Part shown: positions 33,301-44,942 of the stretch, one piece after another
Layout: each line of letters begins with the position of its first letter
How positions within the stretch are numbered: position 1 is the stretch's first letter
Assembly (NCBI GenBank): GCA_023512835.1
Contig: CM042090.1
Coordinates: forward strand, 3,937,826-4,001,825
Direction: 5' to 3'
DNA: 64,000 bases
Source of the DNA: Taxillus chinensis
Lineage: Eukaryota > Streptophyta > Magnoliopsida > Santalales > Loranthaceae
The notes under the pieces: generated by a model
Told to the model about the DNA's origin: nothing
The model's database searches: none
What the model saw: only the letters and a program-made list of their open reading frames with translations
Translations under genes and position numbers: made by a program

Positions 33301-36007
33301 CACTCATTGCTAATTTGCCATTCACCTGGCCACATGAGTGATATTTGCTATTAGCTTTGTCCAAAACATAGATCGGACTGTGCTTTCTAGGCCTCCGTTG
33401 ATAGCAAGCTTATGGTTTTTTTTACCTAGGTTGAGTATGATGCACTTTTTCAATCTTCACAATCCCCTACAATCACCTTGACTCAACATGAGAATCCAGA
33501 TCTTACCTGTTAATTGTCTGGTGTTTCCTATCCTTGGGTTTTTAATTTTAATGCCATCTGTCAAATGACTCATGCATAGTTATCAAAGCATTGGATAAGT
33601 GTTGCTTAGGCATCCAAGCGATTCTCCAATGCTTTGTTTTAGTATGATTTGAAAATAGGGGGAAAAGTGGGCGTGTGTACATAGCGCCCCTTCGAATGTT
33701 CGGGGACGCCTGCTATGTGGTTCTGCTTGTGGTTTAAAAAATATCTTACAGCCACGGCAATGGCAAGACCACTCCCTGTACTAGATTGACCCCCCACCCT
33801 CTCCCATCTGCCATCCCTCTCTACACAGATCTGCTTGGGAGAAAACTCAATCTTGACAGCTAGTTGGTGTTGGCTAGACACGGTGACAGCCATGAGAATA
33901 GCAACAGCAACAGCTCTGCTCCTCTTTTGGCATGACCTCAAGTCAACAACATCTAGAGAAGGCGGCAGTGATAGTGACAGCAACAGCCACAACAATAGCA
34001 GTGGCTCTCCTCTCTTGGAGATTGCTCTACTCTTCTCTCTCAGTGTGGGTGTTGGCCTTGTCTATTGGCTCACGGCTGGTGTGGGTCTGCCTCTACCAAA
34101 AATTGTTTTTTAATCTATGGACAAAGGAATCTGAAGGGTATGATTTTGGGTTTATTGCTTGTTTTGGTGTTGGCATGGGCTTTGTGTGACTCAAATTTAT
34201 TAGCTTGTTAATTTCAAGCATCTCTTTTATGTTAGATTATTACATGTTTTGTTTGCAAAGCGAAATGTATTTTTTTAAAGTTTAAAATATAATTTTAACT
34301 ATATAATAATTATAAAAATATAATTATTAATTACAAAAAAAAGTTTAAAAAATAATAATATTGACTTTTTAAAACAGTTTATATAAATACAATTAGAAAC
34401 CAATAAGTAAGAATACCATTTAAAATGAAATTTTGTAATTAGAAAAAAATATATATATATATACACACATAAAACTCAAATCCAAATTTTTTTTTACTAA
34501 TATGACATGTTTTTAAATATTTAAGGAGTAATACGTGATATTTAAAATACATGAGGACAATCGGATAATAAAAAATTAGTCAAAATTGAGGTTTGAGATA
34601 TGTTGCTACTCGCATTTTTGTAAAACTAAAATCTGAGTATGAAAACATTGTTTTGTAAGATCAAACATGTCAAGTCACTAAAAGTGTATGAAAAAAAGTT
34701 GTTTGATAAGACTTCGTTTTGAATGAAAATTTAACACCCAGTTGGTTGGATGGGAAAAATGTCTTTTTTTATGTGATCTCTAGGTGTTGTGTATATGGAG
34801 CATCCTTTTGGGTTGTGCATGACTACAGAAGACATTATGTGGTTTTAAATAGTCTCCATGGCCCTAGTTCAGGCAATTCAGTTGGTTGCCTTTGGCATGC
34901 ACAGATGTAGTGTTGATCATTTTGTGTTTCATATGCCTTCCCAGGGTGGCGTTGGTATTTTCTTGCTTTATGTGGATGATATTATTATTATTATTTATTT
35001 GAGGTGATCTTAGCATATGACAGCTCGAGCAATTTGTATAGCAAATCTAGTATGAAAGACCTAGGTAATCTCCAGTGTCTTAATAGTAAGAGCATTACTA
35101 TTATATATAGTCTCTAGTGCTCTAAAATCACTATAAATCTGTTTATTTTATTAGTTTATGGCGTTTACATATGATTGCTTGGGTATAGGTAACATCTGTG
35201 CAGTCCACAGAAGATTCAGCAGAGGTAAAATCTGATTCCTCAGTTTCTAGCTTTTTTGTCATCCAAAAAAGGCCAAATGGCCGGGGAAATGGGAAAGGAA
35301 TAATTCACGTCCCAATCAATGGGAATCAAACCTCTCAAATCAATTATGACAAAGTGAGAGGGACGTGTCAATGAATGTGCGTTATGCTTTATCATTCAAC
35401 CAGATTGCATGCAAATGGAGAGATGCATTATGAGAGGCTTCTAGCTACCATCGCCAGGGATTTGTTATTATGTAATTGTTTTTTTAATATGAGAACTGAT
35501 GCTTCTTTTCTCCCCATCGAGATTAAGTATATCTTATTTATGCTAATGAAGCTGTCTCTTCTGGTTTGCAGTTGCACAGTTTGCCTTGTTGAATACCTTG
35601 ATGAAGATATATTGCGTATACTCCCATACTGCGGGCACTTCTTCCATGAGGGTTGCATAGATGTATGGTTGCAACTGCAATCCACATGTCCCGTTTGTCG
35701 AATTTCGTTGCGTGAAGCTCCGGAGAGAAAAAATTTGATGCAACCTATTTTCAGTAATGCAATCGGAACCCAGTACCTTATGGGGTCCCTTAGTGCACAC
35801 AATCACCTCCATTTGTTGGCTGACCTTGACCATGGGCTGTCAAATCGAAACCATGACCACCATAGGATGGACCCAATTCAAGAAAACCAGTTACCACCTG
35901 ATGTTGATGCCACATTGGCTGGGGAAAGCTTTTCCACCTTATCTGAGGGTGATGGGGTCACAAAAGACTCAGGAAACAAGCTTGTAGAGAGTCCATCAAA
36001 TTCTTGA
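30350..36007 (+). CDS. RING-H2 (ATL-type) E3 ubiquitin ligase, three exons
   Basis: Exons: 30350-30514, 31210-31316 and 35572-36007, all with GT-AG introns (695 and 4255 nt) and matching phases, giving 235 residues. Exon 1 encodes a short N-terminus with one membrane span (residues ~5-30, INLVMTVIGFAVSTMFIVFV) and a basic stretch after it. Exon 2 has GLEPAAVANIPTKKY (residues ~62-76), the GLD-type motif of ATL proteins. Joining exons 2 and 3 creates EDSH-CTVCLVEY and a full RING-H2: C-x2-C-x15-C-x-H-x2-H-x2-C-x10-C-x2-C, with the family Trp in IDVWL. The polar tail is disordered-looking. Such proteins are membrane-anchored E3 ligases that recruit an E2 and ubiquitinate targets; the target here is unknown. 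The start was chosen because it precedes the membrane span and keeps the phase. The second intron is swollen by transposon remains. Confidence 0.9.
30775..30884 (+). mobile_element. Short poly(A)-tailed retroposon in intron 1 of the ATL gene
   Basis: A 110-bp insert ends in TTTCTTACTTATCAACAAAAAAAA and is bounded by the 17-bp direct repeat AGGTACAATGGCTCTCT (30758-30774 and 30885-30901). A long target duplication plus A-tail is the signature of LINE-machinery insertion. It is either a 5'-truncated LINE or a SINE piece. Confidence 0.88.
31317..35571 (+). other. Second intron of the ATL gene (4.3 kb)
   Basis: The donor is A|GTAAGTG and the acceptor TTTGCAG|T. The intron is AT-rich, with a (TG)n run at 32083-32100, sequence at 32940-33010 that resembles another A-tailed retroposon end (TTTTCAATAAAAAAA), an AT-rich block at 34260-34540, and a Copia RT fossil at 34735-35075. 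ORFs at 33835-34189 and 33639-33995 look like chance. Confidence 0.75.
34735..35075 (+). pseudogene. Copia RT fossil in intron 2 of the ATL gene
   Basis: WLDGKNVFFYVIS then VYMEHPFGL match the VDVKNAFLHGDL and VYMEQPPGF stretch of Copia RT. Farther on, VDHFVFHMPSQGGVGIFLLY and VDDIIII contain the catalytic YVDD. The piece between them is shortened. No LTRs were found beside it. Confidence 0.78.
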
Positions 36008-36841
36008 ATTTTGGTTCCCCTGAATACAATAATTTCTCAGAGCTCTTTGCCATTGGTCCGAATTGTGCCATTCAGAAGGAAATTGGAACTGGTAGTCACT
36101 TAGTCTGCCTGAAAATGAGGGTTTATTGTGCTCTTTGGTACTTGTCTTGCATATTGGTTAAGTGGTAGACCCTCCATTGTTGTAGTTGGGGTGGGTTCTT
36201 GGCAGTAAGCAAATTTTGTTTGTAAAACCCAGGATTAATAAGCCTACGCTTGCCGCAGAAGGCTGGTCTAGCTTTTTGTGCACATCTCTCCCGCTCTAGA
36301 AGGTTTTGAAGCAAGGAAAACATTGATGAGATAAGTGAAGTTCTCTGTAGCGTAGCAAATGTGAGACCATTGCCATGAAGTAGGCAGCCAATGTATTGTA
36401 AGTGCGGTGATAGGGATGAAGTCACCCAACCCCATGTCCTATTCCTAACAAAGGTTGAGACATAATAAATCAAAAAGCTGATGTTCCAGCTTCTTCTATC
36501 CGCTGGCTTGTGGGTCTTTTGGGGGACTCATCAATTGCCAGGGACCATAAGCCAATGTAGATTTTTAGCATTTTAGAGGATATCTTTCTACAGAGTTGCT
36601 TCTATTCCATCCAATGAGTTGATGTGTGCGAACTTGAAATTGGAAATTTACATTACACAGTATATGGTGTGGTGTTATATGTTATGAGGAGGACAGGGTA
36701 ATTTTCTTGGGAATAGAAAAGAAGTTTATTGAGTCAGGCAATCTTTTTTTAAAGTCTTAACTCATTTTGAAAAAAAAAAGGAAGACAAAATTGAAGAGAA
36801 TTGGAAAATATTTAATTTTTAGTCTTGCATTGGATTGATTT

Positions 36842-36878
<37 letters not shown>

Positions 36879-37016
36879 ATGTATTATTGGAATTAGGTAA
36901 TCTGTGGGTAACCTTGATGATCCTGGTAGCATATCAAATCGTTGGATGGAGAAGAAAAAATATGAATAAATTATAATCGTTTATATTAGTTATAGTTTTG
37001 AGATAATATTGTGAGT
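36008..37016 (+). other. 3' UTR side of the ATL gene and spacer
   Basis: Sequence up to about 36480 keeps the mixed composition of an exon and has a possible polyadenylation signal AATAAA at 36464-36469. A (TA)n run lies at 36847-36875. No other gene was recognised. Confidence 0.5.
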
Positions 37017-38130
37017 TAGTTGCATGTAGAGTTGTAAAAGAACCGAAGGTGAATCGAATAGTAAAGTGTTCAAACATGTGAGTTATTATTTCCTAATGAA
37101 TCGAATCAAACACGAGTATTAAACAATGATGTTTATGAATGATTCATGAACGTTACTGTTGTTCACGAATGTTTAGCGAACGTTCACAAACCTTTTTACT
37201 AATGCGTACGAATATAATTATAAAATCATAAAAATATATAAAAAGAATTTATACTATAAACTTATTAAAAAATACAATTAATTAATTATTAAGTTGTGTT
37301 ATATTTATTTAATATGTTGAAATAATTGTAATATATAGTTCATGAAAATACTATAATAATAGTAATAATAAGCAAATAAATCAAAAAAAATATTTTTTTA
37401 TTTAATAATAATATAAAAGTATATGTTTATTAAATTATATTTAATAAAAATATATTTATATTAATAAAATAAATTTTATACATATTAATTAATTTGTTAA
37501 TTTCTTGTTCACAAATAATTTTCACGAACACGAACGATATTTACGAATTGTTCGTGAACATTTGTTTGTAAATGTTCATGAACATATTCACGAATATAAT
37601 AATGGTGTTTGCGAACTGTTCACGAACGACACTATTCCTGTCACGCCCTGGATTTCCAACCCGAGGAAACCGGTTCGTGACTCCCCTTTACCCACCCGGT
37701 GGGCAAGGGATAGATGTACAAAATCCAACACATTCATAAGAATCCACAATTAATAGCAAAAAGGCAAACCACTTATCTTTATTAAGTTCCAAAATCCATT
37801 ACATCATCTCCAATTGGAGTTACAATAGTTTCAACATTACATTTGACAAAACACTCAAATAACAAAAGGAGTAAAGCCACAAGGTAGAAAGTCTTCCACC
37901 TTGGTGTTCCCACCTAACGCCCGTAGGTCCATGTGAAGAAAACAAACACAGTAGGAGGGATGAGCAACCACATTCGAAAGGGATCGTGTCTCCCCAACCC
38001 ATCCCATGCTCCTAGCATCTACATGCCGTGTATACAAGTGCAGTGTCGTGATACAATTATTTCAACCGATATAACGGTAAGCCATTAGCAAAAACAAATA
38101 TTTCAAATAGCCACACAAGCTAATACATGA

Positions 38131-38325
38131 GAAGTCCGGGATTCCACAAACCACCGGGTTTCCAGGACTCGCCTCGGGCTTCCACAGCCACCGGGGTACA
38201 CAAAACAATCCCGGGCTTCCACAGCCACCGGGTTACACAAAATAGTCCCGGGCTTCCACAGCCACCGGGTTACACAAAACAGTCCCGGGCTTCCACAGCC
38301 ACCGGGTTACACAAAACAGTACACA
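38131..38325. repeat. 37-bp minisatellite in the long LTR
   Basis: The unit CCCGGGCTTCCACAGCCACC followed by GGGTTACACAAAACAGT is repeated about five times; clean copies start near 38212, 38249 and 38286. The solo LTR at 44943-46550 has no such array. Confidence 0.9.
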
Positions 38326-39359
38326 CAGCCACTCAGGCATAATACCAAACACTTAACGGGCACACATTCACAAGTGTGCAAACCCGATCATTTTTGGCAT
38401 GCACACTTTTACCAACTCACAATTCTAGCCTTACAGGCATATTATCAAACACATACCGAGCATTGTCACACAAACAGATTCACACATGCATTTTGTCAAA
38501 CATTTAACATGCATCGCCTACTCAATGTCGAATCACACCAAAACGCCATTGAAGGCCAACATTCATATAGGAGATCACACCTATATGAATTTACATATAA
38601 ATAATATGATAACAAGGACGATATCCAACGGGCAATTCACCACAGGGCCTAACCCCGGATCAGGTATAAGAAAACAGAACCCCTACCTTGAAAACGTCCT
38701 CCCGCTCTTGCTTCCACGCTAGACGTTGTCCTCCCCACGCAAGACGCGCTCAAGGAACGCAGCCTCTCTTTCCTTCCCTCTCTCTCTAGCTCTCTCTCTC
38801 TACGACGGCCGCACGTGGTGAAGAGAACCCTAAACCTAAAACAGGGGGTCTTGACCTCTTTATATAGACAACTAAAACCTCAAAACGACGTAGTTTTGAT
38901 TAAATGAATCCCGGCATCAAAACGACGTAGTTTTGATTCAGAGACCACAACCTTTTTGCAACCATACAGGGCAAAGCACTCCTAATTTCACCATGGTCCT
39001 TTAGCAAAAGAGGATCGAACAACAAAACAAAGGTAATGGAGGCCGCACGTGAGAAAGCATTCTCACGTGCATTCTCACAGGCACCTCCAAATGCTCTATA
39101 ATTTCACCACAAGACTTGGAACAACATCGGGAAGGCTCCCATGCAAAAATCTCACCGCACGTGAAAAGCATTCTCACGTGCATTCTCACGTGCATGCCCA
39201 ATTGGGCTCAAACTTTGCCTCTTGCTTGCTCATCAACATACAAGATGATTACGCCAAAGTGTGTGGAAAGAAAACTCCCCGAAACCTAACAATTTCCACC
39301 TAAAAAGGCAAAACCGACTAACTCCTCACATCCAAAATACGGGTCATTACATCCTCTCC

Positions 39360-39867
39360 TCCGAGATAGCCCCGGCCCATACCCATCACAAGAATTTTGT
39401 CCGCTTTGGCCAACCGGTCTTGGGCCTCGCCCTCATGGCTCGCTCCGCACGGTTTTGTCTTTGGGCCTCACCCAAAACGCGTCCCCGTGAGGTAAGGTAT
39501 CCATCCCCTCCTATAAGGCGGACTTTGTTCTCCTCACCAAGCAATGTGGGACTAACACCCACTCATGGGTTGTTACAATCCACCCCCTTAGGAGGCCCAC
39601 GTCCCCGTGGGACCATGGCACACCGCTCCGGGGTCTGGCTCGATACCATCCGAGATAGCCCAGCCCATACCCATCACAAGAATTTTGTCCACTTTGGCCA
39701 ACCGGTCTTGGGCCTCGCCCTCATGGCTCGCTCTCCGCACGGTTTTGTCTTTGGGCCTCGCCCAAAACGTGTCCTTGTGAGGTGAGGTATCCATCCCCTC
39801 CTATAAGGCGGACTTTGTTCTCCTCACCAAGCAATGTGGGACTAACACCCACTCATGGGTTGTTACA
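39360..39867 (-). mobile_element. TRIM element (LTR, 72-bp core, LTR)
   Basis: Two ~217-221-bp LTRs (minus-strand start TGTAACAACCCATGAGTGGG) flank a 72-bp core with PBS TGGTATCGAGCC, the hairpin CCCACG-GGGA-CGTGGG and a PPT AAGGGGGTGGA. It is the same family as 23604-24148, with no ORF. It sits at the end of the long LTR inside one shared target duplication. Confidence 0.85.
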
Positions 39868-39961
39868 ATTCCTTAATAAATGAATATAAATAATTTTTTA
39901 CCGAACAAAACGCGAGTTTGTTTATGAATGTTTGGTTCATTTATTGCCCTAGTTGCACGTA

Positions 39962-40638
39962 TTATTTTTCTCTTTATCTTTCTCTCTCTATATATATATA
40001 CACATACAAATTGATATGCATTTATTATAAAAATGAATTCAAAGACTATAAATGAATTACATTTAATATATAAAACTATTATATACTTTACTTGTTTACT
40101 TGTTTGGTATATATTGGATGAATGGTTGTTTTACTCTATGCCTAAGAGGGAGTAAAGAGGTTGAACCTAGGTAGATCAATACAGTGGATTATATAAGAGA
40201 CGAAAGACTATATGAACTTGTATAACATGTGAATCATTAGCTTTAATTTATTCTAATCGATTATCGAAAAAGGATTTGAGTATAAAGTAATTTTCTAGCA
40301 TGTGAGAGAAAAAATAATCCAATTAATCAAATAGACCAATGCTTTGTGAGAATAAGGTAAAACCATTGAACTAGATGCCTTCTGGAGTAATTGAATCTAT
40401 AGTAACTATCATATATCTGTCAATATATTATATTAATGTATTATCAATCTTTTATTAGTTTTCTATATAAAGCATGAGTAAACATAATTTCAGTACTAAG
40501 GGATAAAATTAGTTTCTTGTGGGGTTCGATAATTTTAAAAGAAACACACTTTATTGTAAATAGTCACATTTAAATAAAATCGTGATCAAGTTTTTGGCAC
40601 AGTTATAAGAGAATGGTACTTTTATCCTATTTTGTAAT
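39962..40638. other. AT-rich spacer, nothing recognised
   Basis: The stretch holds short (TA)n and (CT)n tracts near 39970-40005 and no convincing ORF or repeat. Confidence 0.55.
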
Positions 40639-42433
40639 TGATTGAGGGATTTATACTTCCTTTTTAGGGCCATTTTAGGTAAATTTTCATTCACGTTTGC
40701 TTCATTTAATGCTCAAATGAGTTATATTCTCACATTTTCATGCCCTAACCCGAAAAAGAGAATTTCTTATAGTGTTTATGGTATTTTTTGCTATATTTTG
40801 TCGAAATCTAAAAATCAAGAAAGAATTCACCAGAGCAACGAAGAAAGAAAGAATCTCAAAGACCAAAAAATCAAGACGACCAAAATTCAAGTTGGTCGGG
40901 TAAAGCCCATATTTTAGGGATGGATTCGTAGAGCCTCTATGAATATATTCTCCTTCTTGTCCTGGTGAAATCCGAGGTCGTTTAGAGTTGGTCGGGTGAA
41001 GGATCGTTCACCCGACCAGGTCGGGTGAAGCTTATTACGTATATTCGGACTCTCCAAACATCATAGAAACGAACTTCTTTCTGGTCAAGTGAGATTTAAA
41101 GATACTAGATGTCGGTCGGGTGAAGGTTGAGTGAAGCTTTCTTTACCCGACCAAAGCCCAAGATTTGACAATGAACTCCTTATTTTTGCACATTACATAT
41201 TCCCTTATAGACCAAAGTCATTTGATCAAAGGATGTGCACTAAATATTCAAGTCAAAGGAGAATTAATGAAAGAAATTCAAATTCAAATTCAAAAAGGGT
41301 GCCATGCATTTGGGTTGAAGTCTTTTTTGGGATTTAAGAGAGTGTTTAATCTCATTTTCAAAATAAAAAATAAGGGAGTTACAAGAGATTTAATAGGGGC
41401 TATTTAGTTGAAGAATTATGGAGGATTTATGTAAAATTTAAATTCAAAATTTCAAAATGTGAATGGGTAGGCTATAAAAGGGCATCAGATCCTCCATTGT
41501 TAAGCATCCAATTTTCTACTATTCTATTTCTACAATTTCATCATTATCTAAAGTAGAGAAAGTGAGATTGAAGAAGGTTTGGAAATCTCATGGAGCTTGA
41601 AGGCAATCTGTTTGGAAAAGAAGATCAACCTTAAAATTTTTTAGTCAAAATAGGCAAGTAATCCTTTTGGTATTCTTATTCTATGTATTGTAATTCTATT
41701 GTTTTCAATTAAACTATGGAAGCTTGAAAACCCTTGATTGAGGTTAAGATGGAGTTTGATGTAATAAATTAATTTGCAATATTTTAATTTAATCCTTTTC
41801 ACCTTGTGAGTGTTTATTAAATATTTTGGGATAAAATATAAAATGAACTTGATCACTTCATTTTATCATCATAGGTATTTATGTGAAAGATTGAAAATGA
41901 TGCATAATTACCGGAAAAAGCAAGATAATCAAACTAGGGGTTGCATAATTTGCGAAAGCCAGGTGTAAAACCTAGGATACCAAGTTAAGAGTGGGTGTGA
42001 TGCTAGCTCTAGGCTAAATAACCCAAATCTTAATGGGTCACCCGTCTCCCATGCTAGGGTGTACACACGAATTATAGCACTTGAAAAAGGCTAATTCATG
42101 CATTATAGGTTGGACATTTAACATGATCACAAGGAAAGAATTAGATTGAACTAAGACATAATCTTGGGAAAAATACATCAAATAAAATCTTAACTCCAAT
42201 CGCCTTTATCAATTGAACTTATCTCTACTTTAAAAAGCATTTCTCCATCTCTCACATTCCTTTAAGTCAATTTGCTTAAATTTAGTTCTGTTTTTACATT
42301 ATTCCAATCAAAAATCTCTTTATAATCTAGTTAAAAATTTCTAAATTCTTCATCCTTCTCTTGGGTTCGATATCCGAACTTAAAAATCCACTTTATTACT
42401 TGTCGCGATTCATCCACTTGCGAACACCGATCA
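40639..42433 (+). repeat. Athila-like LTR (about 1.8 kb)
   Basis: It starts TGATTGAGGGAT and ends CACTTGCGAACACCGATCA. It is homologous to the solo LTR at 43568-46887 along its length (shared CCTTTTTAGGGCCA, repeated GTCGGGTGAA phrases, AGGCTATAAAAGGGGCAT-like TATA region near 41470, TAAAACCTAGGAT). The ending CTTGCGAACACCGATCA is typical of Athila LTRs just before their PBS. The expected PBS is absent after it, and no target duplication is seen. Confidence 0.78.
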
Positions 42434-42739
42434 ATAATATTGATACTAAATAACTTTTATTTTAATCAAGAATTGTGAATATTTGTAAATTTGTTTATAG
42501 ATTTTGTTTGTAGTTTTTGAAGTTTATTAAGTTTATTTTAATAATTTGTTATGCATATATTTTTTGTAATTTCAGTTACTTATAATTTATTTTTATATTT
42601 ATAGTTTATTTTAAAAAAAAGTGAGTAAAAATTTTCAAATTTTTTTGTAATTATTTTTCATAGGTTTTGACTTGGTTTTTCTTTTGTTTTTATTTTTACA
42701 GTTAATTTTTGGCTTTCCATTCGGTTATATCATATTGTG

Positions 42740-43145
42740 AATATGCATTGGGCTAGATTAGATGAACTCCTAACTTTTGATTCAAAGACAGAGAGAACAA
42801 TAAGATCTCTTAGGAAGACTAAAAGAATTTAGGCAAAGGCAAAAGTTCGAGAAGAAGAAATGTCGTCTAAAGTGCAAGTTTAAGAACAACAACCCAGGAC
42901 ATTGAGAGACTATGCTAGATTGGGGGTGTCAGAAAATTATTCAAGGATTAGGTGGTAGACAGTCAATACAAATACATTTGAGCTTAATAGCCCTTAATCA
43001 GCATGGTTTAACGATTCCTATTTAGAGGATCACCACTAGAAGATCCAAATTATTCACCTTGTAATGTTTCTAGAGATCTGTGATACTATAAAAACAATTG
43101 ATGTGCCCGAAAACATCATTCGACTTAGGTTAGAGCACTAACATT
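42740..43145 (+). pseudogene. Athila-type gag N-terminal fragment
   Basis: TLRDYARLGVSENYS (about 42902), then IQTNTFELNSP, FRGSPLEDPNYS and EICDTIKTIDVPENIIRLRL in shifted frames match the start of Athila gag. Several stops break it. It stops abruptly near 43140, where Copia-derived sequence begins. It may belong with the LTR at 40639-42433. Confidence 0.72.
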
Positions 43146-43335
43146 AGACTTACCAAATATTTTTCTAAATTATACATATGTATTGGCAGTGGCGTTAGTA
43201 GAGAGATAGAGTATAACATCAAATTAGCGTACATATTTTGAGCACATGTGCGGTGATGGACCATGAACAAAAAATAGGAAGAGCTAAGAAAACGTTTTTT
43301 CCCAAGAGTGGCCGGTGACCAAAGCTTTGATACCA

Positions 43336-43480
43336 AGTAGAAAGGATAGAGATGAATTCTCCCTCGAATTTTATTATTGAGTAAAACACCCATATATATA
43401 GGGTTTACAAGGTAATGTGAAAAAATGCTAATTATGTCTATGTTACGAGCATCTATATTACAATATGTACAACTATTTCA
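43336..43480 (-). repeat. Copia LTR (left copy)
   Basis: On the minus strand it starts TGAAATAGTTGTACA after a PPT and matches 52866-52725 (for example TCAATAATAAAATTC). It is followed on the same strand by a PBS at 43335-43324 and internal sequence, which a plain 3' LTR would lack. Confidence 0.85.
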
Positions 43481-44942
43481 ACTCTTCCCTCAAGTTGGTG
43501 CATAGATATTACTCATGCACAAACGTAGACAAGGACATATAAAAAGAGGCTCCAATAATTGCATGGGTGATTAGGTGGATTTTTACCACCTTTTTAGGGC
43601 CACTTTGGGTACATTCTTATACTCTTTTGCTTTATTTGTTGCCCATTTAAGCTATATTATCACATTTTTATGCCCTAACCCAAAACAAAGGATTTCTTAA
43701 ATTTTTTGTGGTATTTTTGTTATATTTTAATAGAAATCCAAGAATCGGGGAAGAATTCACTAGATCAAGCGAAGGAGGTTGAAATCCTACAGGCCATGAC
43801 AGCCAAATTTTAAGTTAGTCGAGTAAAGGACGCTTCATCCGACTAGGTCGGGTGAAACCAATTTTGCATATCCGGAGTCTAAGAGCCTTACGGAAGAAAC
43901 CATCCTTTTGGTCGGGTGAAATCCGAGGTGGTTAGGTGATGGTCGAGTGAAGCATATTTTTGCATATTTGGAGTTTGCAAGCCTCATTAAAGAAAACATC
44001 CTTCGATCGGGTGAGATCCGAGGTGATTGGGTGATGGTCAGGTGAAGCCTTCTTAACCCGACCAAGCCCAAATTTAAGCATTGGAATCGTCATTTTGGCA
44101 TCTTACTTGTTTTCTCTTCGAAAGAAGTCATTTGGATAAAGAATAAGCATCAACTCTAAAGCCAAAGTGCAATTAAAAGAAGAAATTCAAATTCAAATAA
44201 AGACTTTACATTGGGATAGGAGCATTTTCAAGAGATAAATGGTGGGATTTAATCCATTTTCAAATTCAAATTCAAAGGTAGGGTTACAAGAGAATAAATG
44301 AAGGTATTTACTTAGAGAAATTATGGAGGAACAACAAAAAAATTCAAATTTAAGCTAGGGAGGTTATAAAAGGGGCATCAATTCATCATTTGTAATCATC
44401 CAATTTTCTATCATCTTACTTCTACCATTTTACCTTCATCTAGAGTAAGAAAGGGAGATTTAAAGAAGGTGTTGGTATCATTTGAAGCTTGAAGGGATTC
44501 TACTTAGAAAAGAAGATCAATCTTAGAAAATCTTGGTCAAAATAGGCAAGTAATTCTTATTGTATTCTTTTTCCATGTATTATAATTTTTTTGTCTTCAA
44601 TCAAACTATGGCAACTTAACACCTTTGATTGGGATAAGGATGAAGTTTGATGTAATAAGTTAAATTATAATATTTTAGTTTAATTTTTTTCATCTTATGA
44701 GTGTTTATTAAATATATTGGGTTCAAACTTAAAATAGACTTGGCCACTTCATTTTATCATTATAAGTATTTATGTGAAGAATTGAAAATGAAACAAACTT
44801 ACCTGGAAAAATCAAGATAATCAAACTAGGGATTACATAATTTTGCGAAAGCCGGTGTAAAACCTAGGATAACAAGTTAAAGTAGGTGCGATGTTAGCTT
44901 TAGACTAAACAACCAAAAACTTAAAGGGTCAACTGTCCCCTA

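Larger units (their letters stand above)
37639..39867 (-). mobile_element. Mosaic insertion: long LTR joined to a TRIM
   Basis: The whole block is bounded by ATTCC (37634-37638 and 39868-39872). 37639-39351 is a ~1.7-kb LTR (on the minus strand TGTAATGACCCG... to ...GGGCGTGACA) related to the solo LTR at 44943-46550. About 39360-39867 is a TRIM on the same strand: LTR (39649-39867), PBS, hairpin (39596-39611), PPT, LTR (39360-39576). Between them on the minus strand stands GGAGGAGAGGA, which could be a PPT for the long LTR. TATA-like sequence is near 38860. No coding capacity. Confidence 0.82.
37029..39949. mobile_element. TIR DNA element (MULE-like MITE), interrupted by an LTR structure
   Basis: The ends GAGTTGTAAAAGAACCGAA and (reverse complement of the right end) GGGCAATAAATGAACCAAA are related inverted repeats. 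TAGTTGCATGTA (37017-37028) and TAGTTGCACGTA (39950-39961) flank it, a 12-bp duplication with one mismatch; 9-11 bp duplications fit Mutator-like elements. The inside has many GTTCACGAA and TTCGTGAAC phrases. The host element is ~690 bp; the rest is the LTR/TRIM insertion at 37639-39867. A truncated relative is at 61674-61790. Confidence 0.7.

Noticed and set aside
33639..34189. Overlapping ORFs of 85-118 codons in the ATL intron
   Set aside because: No domain pattern, both strands open, and position inside an intron.
39261..39785. 174-codon ORF across the TRIM
   Set aside because: It reads through LTR, core and LTR of a non-coding TRIM, so it is repeat translation.
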